A program made the translations under genes and the position numbers. From Temnothorax longispinosus (taxonomy: Eukaryota > Arthropoda > Insecta > Hymenoptera > Formicidae): a stretch of DNA of 64,000 nucleotides. The stretch lies in assembly GCF_030848805.1 (NCBI RefSeq), contig NC_092359.1, positions 17,573,579 through 17,637,578 on the forward strand, in the 5' to 3' direction. The notes under the pieces are model-generated. The model had not been told where the DNA came from and made no database searches. It worked only from the letters and a program-made list of their open reading frames with translations. Below, piece by piece: positions 12,391 to 26,500 of this stretch (the stretch's first letter is position 1; each line of letters begins with the position of its first letter).

Positions 12391-15300
12391 CTTTTTGCCT
12401 TTTTTTATTTTGGCCTTTTACTAATCGCTTTTTGCCATGTCGCTAAGTGTCACTTATGCGAATACATATACACACGTCTATGTGATATACGATTTCTTTC
12501 CCGCAACAAATCGGTTTTCAATTTCATTCGACTAACGAGTCAATGAATCTCTCTTTCTCTGTATTTCTCCCTCTCCCCTCTCTATACTTTCTGTTATTTG
12601 ATATCCGGCATATGCAACTTGTTCGTCCACTCGGCGTATTTATTTCCTTTCTCCTCCACGACGGGGTTATATGAGAATCGTCTTAACTCCATTAAACGAT
12701 ATAGGCGGCTCGGAACTGGCCCCAGAAGTATATTAATCATTAAATTGATCCGTATTTAATATCTCATTTCCATCGAGCCTTATTTATATCATATTTTATA
12801 CAACATAACATTTTAAGAAAAAAGAAGGAAATTATTTTTCCTCCGATATACAATATACATTTTTGTCTCGTAAAAAAATTGACATCTTTTGGATATATGA
12901 AAAATAATTTAAAAAGAAACAATATTCGAAAATTTTTCCAAAATATCTGTCATCGTGGCAAAAAGAGCATTTCAAAGGTTGCGTTTTCTGCGGTATCAAA
13001 TTTGCGACAAAGCTATCGTTAAAATAAATTCTATTTCGACAGAATATCCCGTTACATTTGATTTCCTGCAATTCAAATTACTTCTTTGAGCATATAAAAA
13101 AAAATATCGTTTAATCTCTGGATTTATATTTCTACCTCTATAATATTGGATGCTCGTATTATTCTGACATTTCGATTACCATTCTTTACGCAATAATTTC
13201 TCATGTTGTTTGCGCTATTGACGCAACACATTTTTTAAACAAAAAATATTTTTGTAATTGTTTTCGCTGTATAATACTCTCCAACGTTAATTGAAAGCAT
13301 AATCAAGTGCAAAATTAAGAAAATCTTGATAAGAAGGTTTAAACCCATTTCTTTTGTGTCGGATATTCGTTTGACTGCGCGTTTTATTCGATTAGCCGTT
13401 GAAAGTTCTGCTAGACTTTGTCGTCTAAAGTAACGATGCTGAATTCGTTTCTATTATTTCGGCCGACAACCATGACAAATCGTATCTTTCCTCAATCTCT
13501 TACCGTTAGTCCTCTCAACCATCGTCGTTTCTAATTTCGTACAAATGTCAGATATTTCGTGAAAGGATTTTGCTCAATCGCTATCTCCGCTGAATTAATT
13601 CGGCACGAACTCCTCGGCGAAGCAACTATACACCGGATCTCTAACATTGCCAAGCAAAATACGGTCGAAAGGTGAAACTCGTACCATTTCTTCCCTTCAC
13701 GTTTCTCGATGCTTTAAATAATTTTAATCAGCGTTCCAAAAGTCGGTAACAGTTACAATCTTTTTAATTTTACATGCACTAATTGGCAATTTAACAATAA
13801 CGTTCCGTCACATTCTGTGCCATGAATAATCATTTTTAAAAACGATTATCATTGTCGGATTATCTCTAGACCGCTATTTATGTTTTTACGAAAACGGAAT
13901 ATAGCGCACGGTTTGTTAGAGTAAAAATTGAAGCACACGCACATACACAGAGACCCAAAATGTTCAGTTGAGAGTAAACGGAGCAGTATTATGTTCCTTC
14001 TGTGTCATTTATTTGCGCAGAAACTTCGCGAGAGACAGATGCCCGTTATCGATTCCGGTAATTACGAGCGCGCGACGTTGAAAAATCGATATCGGCGATG
14101 CGGTCTCGATGTCAATCGGCGCAATTTCAATTTCGTCGAGCGCGGTCCTTTGGTGGTCCCTTCCCTACGTGCCTACCGCAATGATTTACGGGAAAACCGA
14201 TCCCGCGCGATGACCCCCTTTTGCAGAAAATCACCGCCAAGGACGGTTGCGACTGTGTGCCAGCGCTCGATAATGAACGAGATAGCGTACTGACCGAGTT
14301 ATCGTGGAATGGTTCGCATGCTCGAGATACTCGTGATACGCGTGATCTCATAAATATATATTCGCTGTTTCAACTTAAGATCTTTTGCAAGATTCGTTAA
14401 CGTCGTGTAACGTGAATAATCACATTCTTAAATGCGTGTAAGGTTACTTCCTTTTTCTCTATAGTGATCATATACCTCTTTATGAGCAACTCTGTCTTTT
14501 TATTCATTTGCATTCTGCTGTTACATATAAATGAGTGTTCGATAATATGCATATTGACTGAGTATTTCTTTTTTTTTTTTCTTTCCTTGCTATTTGAATA
14601 CGAGGCGAAGTAAACAACTTGTTGGCTGGCTTTGTCAGCTTGTTAGCATTAACGCATAAGTGATTACACCAGGAGAGTTTGCGTGCAGTTAATATCGGAA
14701 TATTTTGAATTAATATTTGTCTTCCATGGATTCTTCCTCTGTTCGTCCCTTCGGACAAATGTTAAGCGCAATTCGATAAGAAGACTATTTATCTCCTCCT
14801 GTAAAATCTGTTTTCCCCGAATTCAGAGACGTGTCGACGTATCGGCGATATCGATTGGACTTCGCCACGTGCCGAACCCGGTAAATTCCGCGAATTCAAG
14901 AACGAGAAAACTCATCGGCTCCGAATACCTATTCTCTTCTTTCGCGGTATTCGAGTTTCAAGGTCGCGGGCGATCTGCGCCTCTGTCCGTCGAAGTCGAA
15001 CTTCTTTCGAGCGTCGCGCGCGACGCAACGGCAGTCGGAAAGTTTCGAACCAAATCGGATTTCCAACTTGGCGAGAGCTCCCTCCCGGTGACCCGAGAAC
15101 TTGCTCGTTTCGCCTCGTTGATTTCTTCTGCGCGCAAAAGAGGGAAAGAGAGAGAAAATATTCATTGAAAATAGAAGCCTCCGATTCGAAGGCATCGAGA
15201 CACGACTGGCACGAAGCAGCATTTTCTCAGTCAAGACCGGATCGAAGAAGAAGCTCGTTTATTCGAAACGATAAAGGATTGGCAGATCCTGCAGAGTTAT

Positions 15301-17728
15301 TGTTCGAGTTTCGGAATCAACCTCGAATGTTGCTTGCGCAATTGGTTTATCGGTTTCAATAGCCTCTCTTTTACTCCTTTCGGTTGTTTCGTTAGAGAAT
15401 GTAGGTATTCCAGTTGAACGCAATTGTATATAAATCTACATAAAAACGTAAGATGTTGACCAGTGGAAATTGTAATGTCCTATACGCAGATCAGTTAAGT
15501 ATTTAAATGCTGAAAGCAAAATACCTGACATATTTAAGTTAACTATCCATTTGAGAACGTAGTCGGTTTAGTAAAGATGGTATTTAATATCAACCTCTCA
15601 ACAGACTAGTTGTGTAGCATTTTATTTTTAAGAGACCATGTTTTAACCAAACCAAATTAAATATTAATACTGAATCAATTGTGTGTGTGCAGCGTGATAA
15701 TATTCTTTTTTAAAGACTAATTATATATTATTCAGTTATTAGATACGAAGAATTAGATATCAACTTTTCAGTAATAAAGAATATCACGGAAAATCCAATC
15801 ATTGATAGCACTTTTCACTCATAATTCTTGCTACTATTTTAATTTTCCTATATTTTATCTTTTATAGATGTAACTAGGGGGATAATATCGTCTTATAGAA
15901 AGATACATTTATACCAACTTTCTTCAGTATTCAGAACGAATTCCAGACAGGTCTGAAAGAGGGAGGACAGTGAGTCCGATGACACCTGTGTCACTCGAGA
16001 AAAGCCGAGATAAAACTTAGACGGCAGACTGAAGTATTTTCCCGCGCCTTTGTACGCCGACGAAAAGGGAGAGAGAGGGGAATAACGGAGATCAGGTTTC
16101 TATTCTATCAAGGGTGTGTCCCGGGCTGGCGCATCTGGAGAGGGTAGCGGGGTAGCAGGTAGCAGAAACCGCCACAGTAGGGACGTCAAGGGCGGGAGAA
16201 ACCAGACTCTGAGAAAGGGAGGAAGGGATGACAAGAGACACGTGAATCCCACCACCCTCGTCCCTGGAATGTATCGCGTCATCGCGGCAAGCCCTACGGG
16301 CCCCCTTCCTCCCTCCCCTTCTTATTTCTTTTTTTGTCGGAATCGTTGCCCGGGCGGTTCCACCCTTCGATGTCCCTTCGACGTGCCATTGTGTACGCAG
16401 CTTCGCTTCAGCCAGCTGGCTCGTTCGTGGAGAATGTCGCCGTCGCGACATTCGTTTCGATCGATTTCGGGAGCAATCGGGGTATTTAATTTTCACACAG
16501 CAACCCCTTCAAGCCCGTATCAACGGCTCTCTTATAATGGAAGCTAGACTTTAACAAATAATTCTTCCTTTCAAGTCAACCTGGTATAGCTGAAACATTT
16601 GCTTTTTCCAGACCATTGTTTCACATTTTATCTCTATGACTTTGGAATTTTTTTCCCAGGAAATATTTCCTAGAAAAATAGATTGGCTCTTATTAAAGAA
16701 CTATTATTTTGGCGATGCCTTTATTTTTCATAAAGTTATTGAAATTTTCATTTCTTTAACTTTGAAACTTTACTTTTGAGATTAATGGATATGCATATAA
16801 TTATACTATAATAACGTCTTCAATTTCCTTATAAATTTCTTTTAACTTTGCTTGCGCCTTCCACAATTTAAATCCTTGCAAGATAAATTCTACCGCAAGT
16901 CTAACAGAAACATTTTTATCTACGATTAAATATACGGATTGCTAGATTTTTACCATACGACAATAAACCATGCCGACGCTATCATATGGGCGCCAGCATT
17001 ATATTACATGACGGGTTTACCCGTTTGTGTACGCGAGCGAGATAGCGCCCGAAATTATCGCCGTTTCTGAGAAAACAATTTTTGTTTCTCGCGGTCGATC
17101 AAGTCAACGAGATGTGGGCCAGAGGTCGAGCTTTGTCGTCATGCGATAAATAGAGCACAGGGTGTCTCTTTCACGGATCGAAAGGATCCCCGATTCTCTT
17201 CTCGTTTTCTTTTTCCTGTCTGAGCGACGAGAACAGCGGTCTTTCAGACCTTCGTGCGGCTGCGTTGCGCAAAATCTTGACCGATCCGGCAGTCGTATCA
17301 GCTGTCTTCATTTTTCACCGAGTTCTCGCCCGGAGGACGAATTTACCGGTTAAGTATCACGAGTCTCGTATGTATTAACGATCGAAGATTAGAACGCGCG
17401 CTTAACGAGCGCGCTCGGGATAATATTTTATTCGCCAGTCACGATAACCGGCGCCGTTACTTGCCACAAACACGAAGGTCGTAATTCGCAACACGCGCGA
17501 TGCCTCTTGCTCTTGCTCGTGACGCGATAAGGGCCGGTTTACATACATATACATACCACTCTCGAGCGAGTAATTGGTCGATTAGGCAGTTGACATATTG
17601 GAGTTCATCTAATATCGGCATCGATAATAAAAGTCGCGTAAATTATAATTATAGCGGACCGAAATAATTGAGAATGACAATCGATCTGTCGTAATATATT
17701 GTGGCTAATATCTTCATTATATATATTG

Positions 17729-17735
<7 letters not shown>
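12391..17735. other. Non-coding DNA with no supported gene
   Basis: Mostly AT-rich (12.4-13.9, 15.4-16.0 and 16.55-17.0 kb) with GC-richer patches at 14.0-14.35, 14.8-15.3 and 16.0-16.5 kb. In those patches several frames are open on both strands at once. A CT-rich stretch lies at about 12.55-12.59 kb and an almost loop-free AT hairpin near 13.83 kb. I recognise no protein domain. Confidence 0.5.

Positions 17736-17770
<35 letters not shown>
17736..17770. repeat. TA microsatellite
   Basis: About 17 uninterrupted TA units inside a longer A/T-only stretch. It is self-complementary and prone to slippage and cruciform formation. Confidence 0.95.
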
Positions 17771-17772
<2 letters not shown>

Positions 17773-20701
17773 GTCTTTATATATAAGTTAAGTGATATTA
17801 CTTCACTCTACGATCTAGTTATTTAAATCTTTCATAATTCTCATCGAAATAGCTGCTTTGATAAAAAGTTTTTATTATGCTCTTAAGCATTATACTCTTA
17901 GGGAATCAGCTTGATCGTTGTATATTACTATACGACGCACAATAGAGAGCGTATAAATAAAGCATGCAATGCGGCATACAATAGAATATTAATACTCCAT
18001 ACACAATTCAAATGCAATTACTTGTTTCGAAATACGATTCACATGTTAACCCGCGTAATCCAGCTTCGGTATCTCGACTAACATCTCAAATGCGATCTCT
18101 CCTTGTCGACATTCTCGATGTTCGATGACCCTTTCACAAAAAGGAAAAAAAAACGGGCCTTTGAGCGTCGCGAGTACGCACGCATGATACAACGGCATGC
18201 ATAACGTAACATCGCGTATGCAGGCTTATCGATGCTTGATAGCGAGACGCGTAAGCGTCTACAAATAGCAAAGCCGATAACCCGATGTCAGACTCCCAGA
18301 AGAGTCGCCCTCGATCCATTTGACGAGGCAAGATGATTATGTCGCAGCCACTAAAGAAGTCGATCGTTAATGAACACCTAAATATAGTCGGCCGTTATCG
18401 ATATTAAGTACAGTAGTGAAATTTGTATCTCTTAAGGGATATCCTCGATTCCCTTTGATAAACTTCGGTAGCGAAAACGATCGCTACGCGTTGAATGTGA
18501 TGATATTTTTATCATCGTTATTGGCTTATCGATAGCTCCATTTTAATCTAATATAATTTGATCGCGCAGCAGGATAAATATTGATTAGTGACTAAGAAGA
18601 AACGCGCATTAAGAAGCAATGAAGATGATGTAACACTCGTGCAATCGAATCAAGAGATTAAGTCAAATCATTTGAGATTATCGAGTCAATGGAATTTTAC
18701 TTTTTGTTATGTAACGGATTTAGATTGTTGATATTTTAATATTAAAGAGCGATAGTAGCATAAATGGTAATGCAATTCGCGCAATAAATCTGCATTTACG
18801 TAATTAATTAAAGAAAATTTATATCCACGTAAAACATAGATGTACAGAAACAGTAATTTATAACCGGTCTCAAAGCACAAATCTCCAGTCCCGAAGCATC
18901 CGTCCGCGACGAAAACGTCAGTTAAGCTTCGTTTAACTTCGTTTCATCGAGATCTCCGACAGAGCCACGATCGTTTTTCACTCATCGAACCAGTTTTCGT
19001 TGGGACTTATCGAACCCGGCTTGACTCGCAGGTTTCCGCGCAGCGGTCCGAGACATCGAGAGTTTCACCATCGCACCGAAGAGCCGGTCGGAGAACCGGC
19101 TTCGCGTCTCGAAGAAAAAGGGCAAGTCGAGCGTGTGTACCTGCCGTAAAATCGGCTGGGAAATGATCGTCGAGAACAGCGGGAGAGACGGTTATAAATA
19201 ACCATTTCTCACGGTTCCTTAGCGTGGCCTACGTTGGTGCGCGAAAAGCGCAGGTGGAGAGAATTCGGGACGAGCGACGAAAAGAAAAGGTGGATTACCC
19301 ACAGTTCAACATCCTTGTTGAATCATTCGGCAGATGAGGGTACGATGGAGAACAATGCAAGCAGACTTTCCTCCACGCCCTCTTCTTTTTCCGTTTTCCT
19401 TGATCGCGAACATTTCTCAAGTGTCTTTGGACACTTGAACCTTGTTTATCTTGCAACTTCTATTTTCCAGAGCAGGATACACGTACGATTGTACGCGATA
19501 CGTGAAGTCATTGTGTTCTTAATCGGACACTTCAAGAAAACTCGAGCTGTTTTCGCAAATTCGATCGATCTTTCCTAAAAGAATACGAGATTACTCCGAA
19601 TTCTCCGAATCCTTAGAAATTACGGATTTTAAAGGTTGATCCTGTGTGGAAAATGCACACTCAGGTCAAATTCTGGAACAACTGTCGGCTCACGTCGTAT
19701 TTGTATATCTGATACGTATTTATGTGTGTCTGTGTGTGTGGTGAACTCGCATCTCAGCGGGAATGCCGAATCGTTCCGATCCATTATGCTTTCACCGACG
19801 GACGCTATACGTTCTCCGGTTTGCCTTTGATAGGAAAATCCTCATTGAAGAGGATGGTTGCTTCTCTTCTGGGAGGATCTGGGTCGCCGCTGTTATCCTA
19901 ACGGTATATAATGAGACGCCATTGCGAAGCGCATCGCCATGATGCATCGAGAGAAAGGACTACCACAGGGAACTAGATCCTGCGTCGAACGATCGTAATC
20001 TATATCACGCTAGAAGAGAGGCTACTACGAACACAAGTTACAGACAGAACGCTGTCATCGGTGTAATTTTAATAGCGCTGCTAAAAACAGCTGTTCCTTT
20101 TAGCTCGCTTTCATGCGCGCGCGCGAAAAGACGATCGCTCCGGAACATACTGTATAACAGGCGGAGCGATCCGTTGAAATGTCGTACGTAAACACCGAGT
20201 CGGAACGGAGGAGTACGTGCCGTGAATCGTCGGTGGGTCGCTCGGTAATTCAACGGAGCGCGTTTCACGCGCGCGGAAGGAGGAAGAAAGCGAGAAGGAG
20301 GAAGCGAGAGAGCTATACCACGAAACAATTCCGCGCGAGCCTCATCGAATCCACCTGCGTGTCGTCGCGCGCGATGCTCGACGGCGGCGGCGGCGGCGGG
20401 TCAACGCCCTGCCCGTCGTTCAAGGTTCCTCGCGGAATTGTTTATTACCAGCCAGATGGTCGAAAGCGCGCGGCTAGTTTTAGGTTTGAAGGTCAGCCGT
20501 AGTCCAAAGAAACTGTTATTCCTACGCGTTTATGTATCTCGTAATAACGCGGCTCCGTGCTGCCTTCGCAGTGTTTGAGGAAGCGCGACTTTATCGCTTC
20601 GCTAGTGTCTTCGATATAGAGGCGAGCCGGAGGAAAGAAGGCAACCTTGGACCACTGCTGTATAATGTCAATGGAACACGTCTTATATCTCTCACATATG
20701 T
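17771..20701. other. Non-coding DNA with no supported gene
   Basis: AT-rich to about 18.9 kb, then more GC-rich. Open frames of 60-115 codons occur (for example 19.23-19.58 kb and 20.18-20.50 kb), but they start at non-ATG codons or are low complexity, and none is recognisable. A minus-strand open frame at 20493-20735 is discussed under rejected items because the adjacent inserted element supplies its start. Confidence 0.45.
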
Positions 20702-20972
20702 TTAACACTGCGCGGACACCGTATTTTTGGAGCACTCACCCGGACACCCTGTGGCTTCTAAGTCCAAAGAGTTTTTAAAAGCGTTTCTATGTTACGAAAA
20801 ATCCATAAAAATTCATGTATCATCTTTAAGGTTTGAAAAAGTGATTTCTATGCTTACATAGGCCGGAACCAAGTTTTTTTAGGGAGAGGAGCTGACGTAA
20901 GCGTCCCGTGGGAATCATAAATAAAAAAATCGACTGTGTCTTAAAAGGCCCACGGTGTCCGCGCAGTGTTAA
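20702..20972. mobile_element. piggyBac-type miniature element A (TTAA-flanked)
   Basis: A 263-bp insertion (20706-20968) lies between two TTAA tetranucleotides (20702-20705 and 20969-20972). The ends are perfect inverted repeats. CACTGCGCGGACACCGT starts at 20706 and its exact complement ends at 20968, giving 20 identical positions once the flanking TAA is counted. The motif CGGACACC occurs in both ends and again at 20741-20748, as subterminal transposase-binding repeats often do. There is no coding capacity. A TTAA duplication with short inverted ends is the hallmark of piggyBac-superfamily elements, so this is best read as a non-autonomous copy. Confidence 0.9.
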
Positions 20973-21999
20973 TGTCCTCGTTAAAGTGGAGTAATTTCGA
21001 GATTATTAGAGATTATCCAAATGAAAATCCCCACGTCTCTTACGTTAAACATTTTCAGTGATTGTACATACATTAGGGAATTAATTATTATTATTCTGTA
21101 GGAAATTTTGTTTTGCTTACCACCAGTAAATCCAATTGGATGTTGTTTAGAACCACGCGCGGCAGAGATATTTCCTCTCGCGACAATGCCGATCCCCGAA
21201 TCGACATGCATGGAGAACTGTCAACCAACATCGAGTCCCAATGGAACACGGTGATTGAAACAATAGGCTGGCAACTGTGCGGTCTCGCCGCACGTGCAAC
21301 CGGCATTGCGGAGCGCATTGAACAAACCCGAACTACATTCATCATTAAGCGGCGCGTACGGAGCGTAGCGGCGGTGTATCTAACGGTTGTAATTACGTTC
21401 GCGCGCGCTTCGAGCCCGATGAGCCTCGCTGTCGCTGTTGTTGACTAGCAACGTCTAAACACAATTTCGCAAATTATCCGGCACGACAGTCACAGAACGG
21501 AAAGGAATTCCGCCGTGGATCCACTAATTCACGGCTAGTGGACCGAAATGCCAAACATTCACCCTTGAAGAGCAATATTATCCTTGCTCGTAATTATTCC
21601 ACGGAGATCATAGCCATGAGATTCAAGACATATAATGTTTTGACAATCACTTTGACAGGTGGGAGAAAGGACACGTTTGTAGAGGGATTATTTCCGATTT
21701 AAATTGAATTGTTTTTTTCTTCAATTTAATTAAAATCGGATTCTACTTGAGTCCACGTGCGAGGAATTATAATTTCGTTCTTTTTCCATTTTTCAATACA
21801 TCAATCAGTTCCTCCTTTTCAGCAACGATACGTTCATCTTCTCAGAACATTTTTATTTCTTCATTTTACGTTCCAGTCATTCGTAGATTTTAATATTCAA
21901 TTTAATTCACTCTGCAATATCCTTCTGATTGTTCTGATTCCGATATTCGTGACTCGCATTTCATTTTCACATTAGCAGCTGTCACTCCGATTACGCGTT
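20973..21999. other. Non-coding or unresolved DNA
   Basis: Between 21.09 and 21.45 kb both strands carry open frames of 76-111 codons with mixed, protein-like composition. A GTAAGC donor-like site lies on the minus strand near 21115. I could not recognise a protein in any frame or decide a strand. The rest is AT-rich and featureless. Confidence 0.35.
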
Positions 22000-23520
22000 T
22001 TCTCGTCATCGATGAACGGAAGAGAAAGAGAGAGGGAGAGAGGAGCCGGTAACAGCCATCGGCGTCACCGACCTTCGGTCGCCATTATTCGTCGGCATGC
22101 GCGTCTCCTTCGTGCCCGATACGTTGACCTTCTCCAGAAAACACTCTTGCCTTCATTCTTGCTCGCTAGGTCGAGACACGCATTATTCTCTCCGCTCCTC
22201 CCGCTTCGTCCCATGCCCGCCGGTTGTCCCTCCTTCATCCCCTCTTATGTGTCTACCATCTTTCCACCGCTGGATGCCATGCCGAGCTCTCCTCTGAATG
22301 CGCGCACGCACGCAGGCATACACATGCACGCGCATCTCGGCGTGCGTGCATATCCCGGGAAAGACGCTCAAATGCACCGCTGTGCGTGCAAACACGCATG
22401 CGTGTCTGTCTAGAGCCGAGGAGGTGGACAACCCCTTCGCGCTTCCTCTCGCTCGCCCTCTCCTCTCCCTTTCCTCGCTTCTGCCTGTTCTCCTCCTGCC
22501 CCCCTGCTCGCCGCTTCCCCTGACTCCACTCTGCTCGGGTGCGCACGTTGCGTGACGTTCGTGTGTGTCAGTGGAATACATTATCATTGAGCGAGGGCCG
22601 GCGAGAGGATGGGCGGGAGGGAGGGGTCGGTGGTGGAACGGTGCCGCGCGGCGCGGGTAACAGTGGTAGTAGGTCTGGCGCTGGTGGTGGAAAACGGCTC
22701 AGTCGGTGGTTACTCGTGGCACATTGGCGCTGCACGGAGGCCTTTGACCTTTCCTTGTCTCTCTCTCTTTTCGCCATCTCTCCCTCTCTCCCTCTCTCTT
22801 TCGTTTGCTCTGTATCGTTCTATCCGCTGCGCGCCATCTTTCTCCGTCTCATCTTTCAGTTCCTCCTTTCTCTTTAACTCACCCGGGGTCTCTTTCTGCC
22901 TCACGGTACCCCCCTCGTCTCGTCCGTTCCGCGGGTCTCCCCGCAGCTCCGTGTGAACTCACACACGAACGCACGGGAATCGTTTGCGCGCACAGGAGTC
23001 GACCCCTCTCCGTCGACTCCTTCCACTCTGTGTCTGCTCGTCTGGTTTCGATCCCGCCCGTCTCCGTTCCCTCCGACCCCTCGACGCCGGGTATCCCCCT
23101 CCGATCACCCCCCTCGATGTTTCGTTCTCCTCTCCGTCTCTCGCCCGGTTGCAACTCCCTCCCCCCCCCCCGCGACAGCGACGTTGCAGTCTGCTACGAC
23201 CTGCATTCATCTCGCAACAAAACCTCCGCGACGGTACTCCGGTCCCGACGACGATAAACGAGAAACTGTGCACTAAGTGTATTACAACCTCCCACGTTCC
23301 CACCGCTAAAGGTCATGCCTTAACGAGCCGCTTCTTTCCTTTACCGCCTTCTTTTTTTGTGCTTTCATCCCTCCTTTCTTCTCTCCCCGCCCAACCAAAC
23401 CGGCCAATCTTCTTCTACCGTCGTTCGGCGACTCCTCTTCCTTTCCGACCGTACCGTATCTCGCCTCGCCTCTCTTCCTGCTTCGCGCGATTATCCTTGC
23501 TACACCGGTAGACACTTGCT
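22000..23520. other. CpG-rich, pyrimidine-rich block (possible promoter or 5'UTR)
   Basis: A block of about 1.5 kb with high GC, dense CpG and a strong excess of C and T on the + strand, including CT repeats at 22.74-22.80 kb. All three + frames and several minus frames are open for 60-175 codons with low-complexity content (Pro/Ser/Leu or Arg/Gly/Glu). That is what strand-biased composition alone would give. It resembles the promoter block at 39.6-42.5 kb and may be a CpG island, but no exon can be defined. Confidence 0.45.
23161..23171. repeat. Poly-C run
   Basis: Eleven consecutive C residues inside the pyrimidine-rich block. Such runs are error-prone in sequencing, so the length here may be inexact. 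Confidence 0.9.
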
Positions 23521-26500
23521 ATTCGCCTAACCGCTGCCGCTTTAAGTACGAATTTATCTGTACTGCTTATCTGCGAATATAGTCTGTAAAGTATCACTGA
23601 TACGCGGCTTTAGATAGGAGATAAGTGCTCACGGCAATTACTTTTTTTTTTTAGTGTTTACTTACGGGCGCGAGGTATACAGCAGTAATTTAGATATTAG
23701 GGCACGTATTACGGAACTTTTCGGAATGGATTACGATCGGAAATGTTTCATTATTTCCTATTGTGTTTTCTATGAAAAACAGAATAATTCCAGTCGGAAT
23801 CTATTTCGAAAAATTTCATAATATGTGACTAGGTAAAAAGAAGTGTATGTATATAATAGGTCATCGTATAACAGGTTAACTAAAAAAGTTTTAACTGTAT
23901 AATTCGACATCTTGAAATAATTTTTGACTTAGAACTTCATAATTAAAAAAAAAGAGACCTAGTTAAACGTTTTATATTTCTCGACTCGCTCTACAAATGC
24001 CGACTTCGCTTTTATATGTATACTCTCGCCGCTCTTTTCGCATTTTTCCCTTTTCATTTCGTTACTTCCACTCGCTACATTTCCGACGTCGACTACCTGG
24101 ATTTCAATGACCCTGTGGCGAAGAATAGAGCCCGTCGACGTAGCGTTACTGCCACTGCCTGTAACTGATGAACACGTACGATTGCACGAGCGAGTAACCG
24201 GCGAAACTTTTCTACGGCATGCGGCTGTCCGGTCGCGATGCACCTGTCGGCGAATCATCACTATCCAAGCGAGTTTACTTGTCTTATTCGCTCGTAAATG
24301 ACCTGACCTAAATCTTCCGTTACGCTCTATCCGACTAGAGATTTCTTCCCGGTGGCAGTGTGTTTTCATTTCACGAACTCCGACGCATCGACCACCGTGA
24401 GAAAGTTTAGACTTTAGTAGCACGACTCAGCCGGAGACCGTTATGACGAGTGTGTGCCGATAATTAAAGGCTACTTTCCCCCCTGGCGGCTCGGATGGAA
24501 AAAGTGTAACGTAATTGTTCTTCGTGGCGCCATCGTCAGGAGGCATAACCCTCCCTCTTTCTCTCTCTCTCTCTTTCTCTCTTTGTTTTCCTCTATGACG
24601 GGTGTTTTATTAAACGTTACATTCGCCGAGAACGCGCGCTTTGCCATGTGAGTGGAACGAGCGTCTCGTGTAGGCGACTCAGTCGACTCGTGTAATTGTA
24701 ACATTCGCCATTATTCACTGCTAATTATTCGCGTCGTGCGCCCGAGTCTCATAATTCGAGGAATTGCATTAGGAGAATCGTTCCGCGGCTAGATCGCAAT
24801 TTCTGCTACGCTTCTAACCATCATTCTTCGTCTGAACGTGCGTGATAGTACAACGAATAATATCCACACCATACGCTCCAACCGCAATTCTACCTTTAGA
24901 TCTGAAAAAGGAAGGACGTGGAGAACTTCTCATTCCCATCGCATTAAATTTTAATGACAGCTTTCTCGAAGTGAATCTAAAGTTGCAGTCTCTTTGATCT
25001 TCTCGATATATTAACTGCTTTCGTAATTTGTCGAATTAATATCTTAATAAAGCAAAAACCAATTGAAATTTGAACAAAAAATAACGCGTTTTTCACTAAA
25101 AATTTTCAGAAAATGCATGGATTATTTTATTAGAGAAATATCGATTTAATAAAAAAAAATGCAATGGAACATTCTGATGGAACGTACTGTATATAGTATG
25201 TTCTCAACCAGTTTTCTAAAATGCGTACCAAATTTTCACACCTTTTTCAGTCCGAGCCGGCTGAACCGGTTAGCGCGTCTGTGACGCGTTAATGTCGCAG
25301 GGGACATCTCGTTTCCGCTCTCTTCCTCGTGAGTTGCAACCCGTTCAATGTCGTATCCACGCTAAGGAATTCCTTTGTTCCGTCACTCATTGTCTGTCTG
25401 GCTCTTATGTAATCAGGGGAACGGAATAACGAGAGCGCAGCCGACGCTGCTCGCCGATCGGAACCGCTCCTCGTGCGAGTACTCGGATAAGACGTGTGGC
25501 GGAGAGCGACGGTGGGGAAGTAGGAGCAATTCGTTACGCCGGGAGAAGTCGTTTACGTCAATCCGTCGTGAACGCGAGCGTGCGTAATGCAGATAAATTC
25601 CCGGAAGAGCTTTCCGGAAAGATGCTCGATGTTACGGCGGCGGCGACGCGAATTTATGCGCGATTACTCCGAAACCAGCATGCGTGCGTGCGTCGAGTGT
25701 ATACGTGTGCGTTTGTGTGAGAAATTTTAGGATTTTTGACATCGTAGAAAACACGTCAATGAAAACGAAGACAAATTTTAACACGTTGTAGTCCTCAGCG
25801 AATTTCCACTGGAGTTAATTTAAAATCTAATTTTTAATTTTTAAAACGTTAATGTAACATAAATTAATTAAATTGCGTGTAATTAAGCTAAATAATATTT
25901 ACACAAACGCGACAAATCTCAATTTATTATTTGTAACAGGAAGAGTTCTGAGGACAAAAGTTAAGATATAATTCTTAGATAGGTATCGCTTGAATTCTTT
26001 TTCAATCTTATTAAAGCCGGGTCTTTTCTTTTTTTTCTCTCCTCCCCCTTCTCCCAGATGGAGAGTTATGTGGGTCGTTTCTTGTCACACATTGATACGC
26101 ATTTTTATCAGGGCGCCGTAGAAAGACGTGCGCTTTCGGAACGAGGGGGACAAGTTGGCGGAAGGGAAGGGAAGAAATAAGGGAGAAAACCCCGTAAAGG
26201 ACGGCTGATAGCAGCACGCCTAGTAACGGGGGAGGGCAGATGGGGAAAGACGGACTCGTATTAGAGCTGCGTAGCAGGAAACACGTACGCGGCAACAAAT
26301 GGTAATAATAAGGGGGACTCGCACGTCAGCGATCCATGCCAAGCAACAATGCAGGAAGCGTGTGCGTGCGTGTACTGGTATATACGCGTCTGAGAACTTG
26401 CGGGACAACGCCGGGTGCTTCTTCTTGCCTCCCCCCCCCCCTCTCTCTCCTCTTTATCTCTCTTTCCTTCTATTTCTTCTTTTTCATTGCCGTTTCGCGA

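Noticed and set aside
20493..20735. 80-codon minus-strand open frame with protein-like composition
   Set aside because: Its start codon lies inside the inserted TTAA element, and the pre-insertion frame soon meets a stop upstream without an ATG or acceptor. It could be a gene remnant. A protein search of the 20493-20702 part would decide.
21091..21448. Overlapping open frames on both strands with a minus-strand GTAAGC donor-like site
   Set aside because: The composition is protein-like in more than one frame and I could not choose a strand or recognise a family. A translated search of both strands would be decisive.
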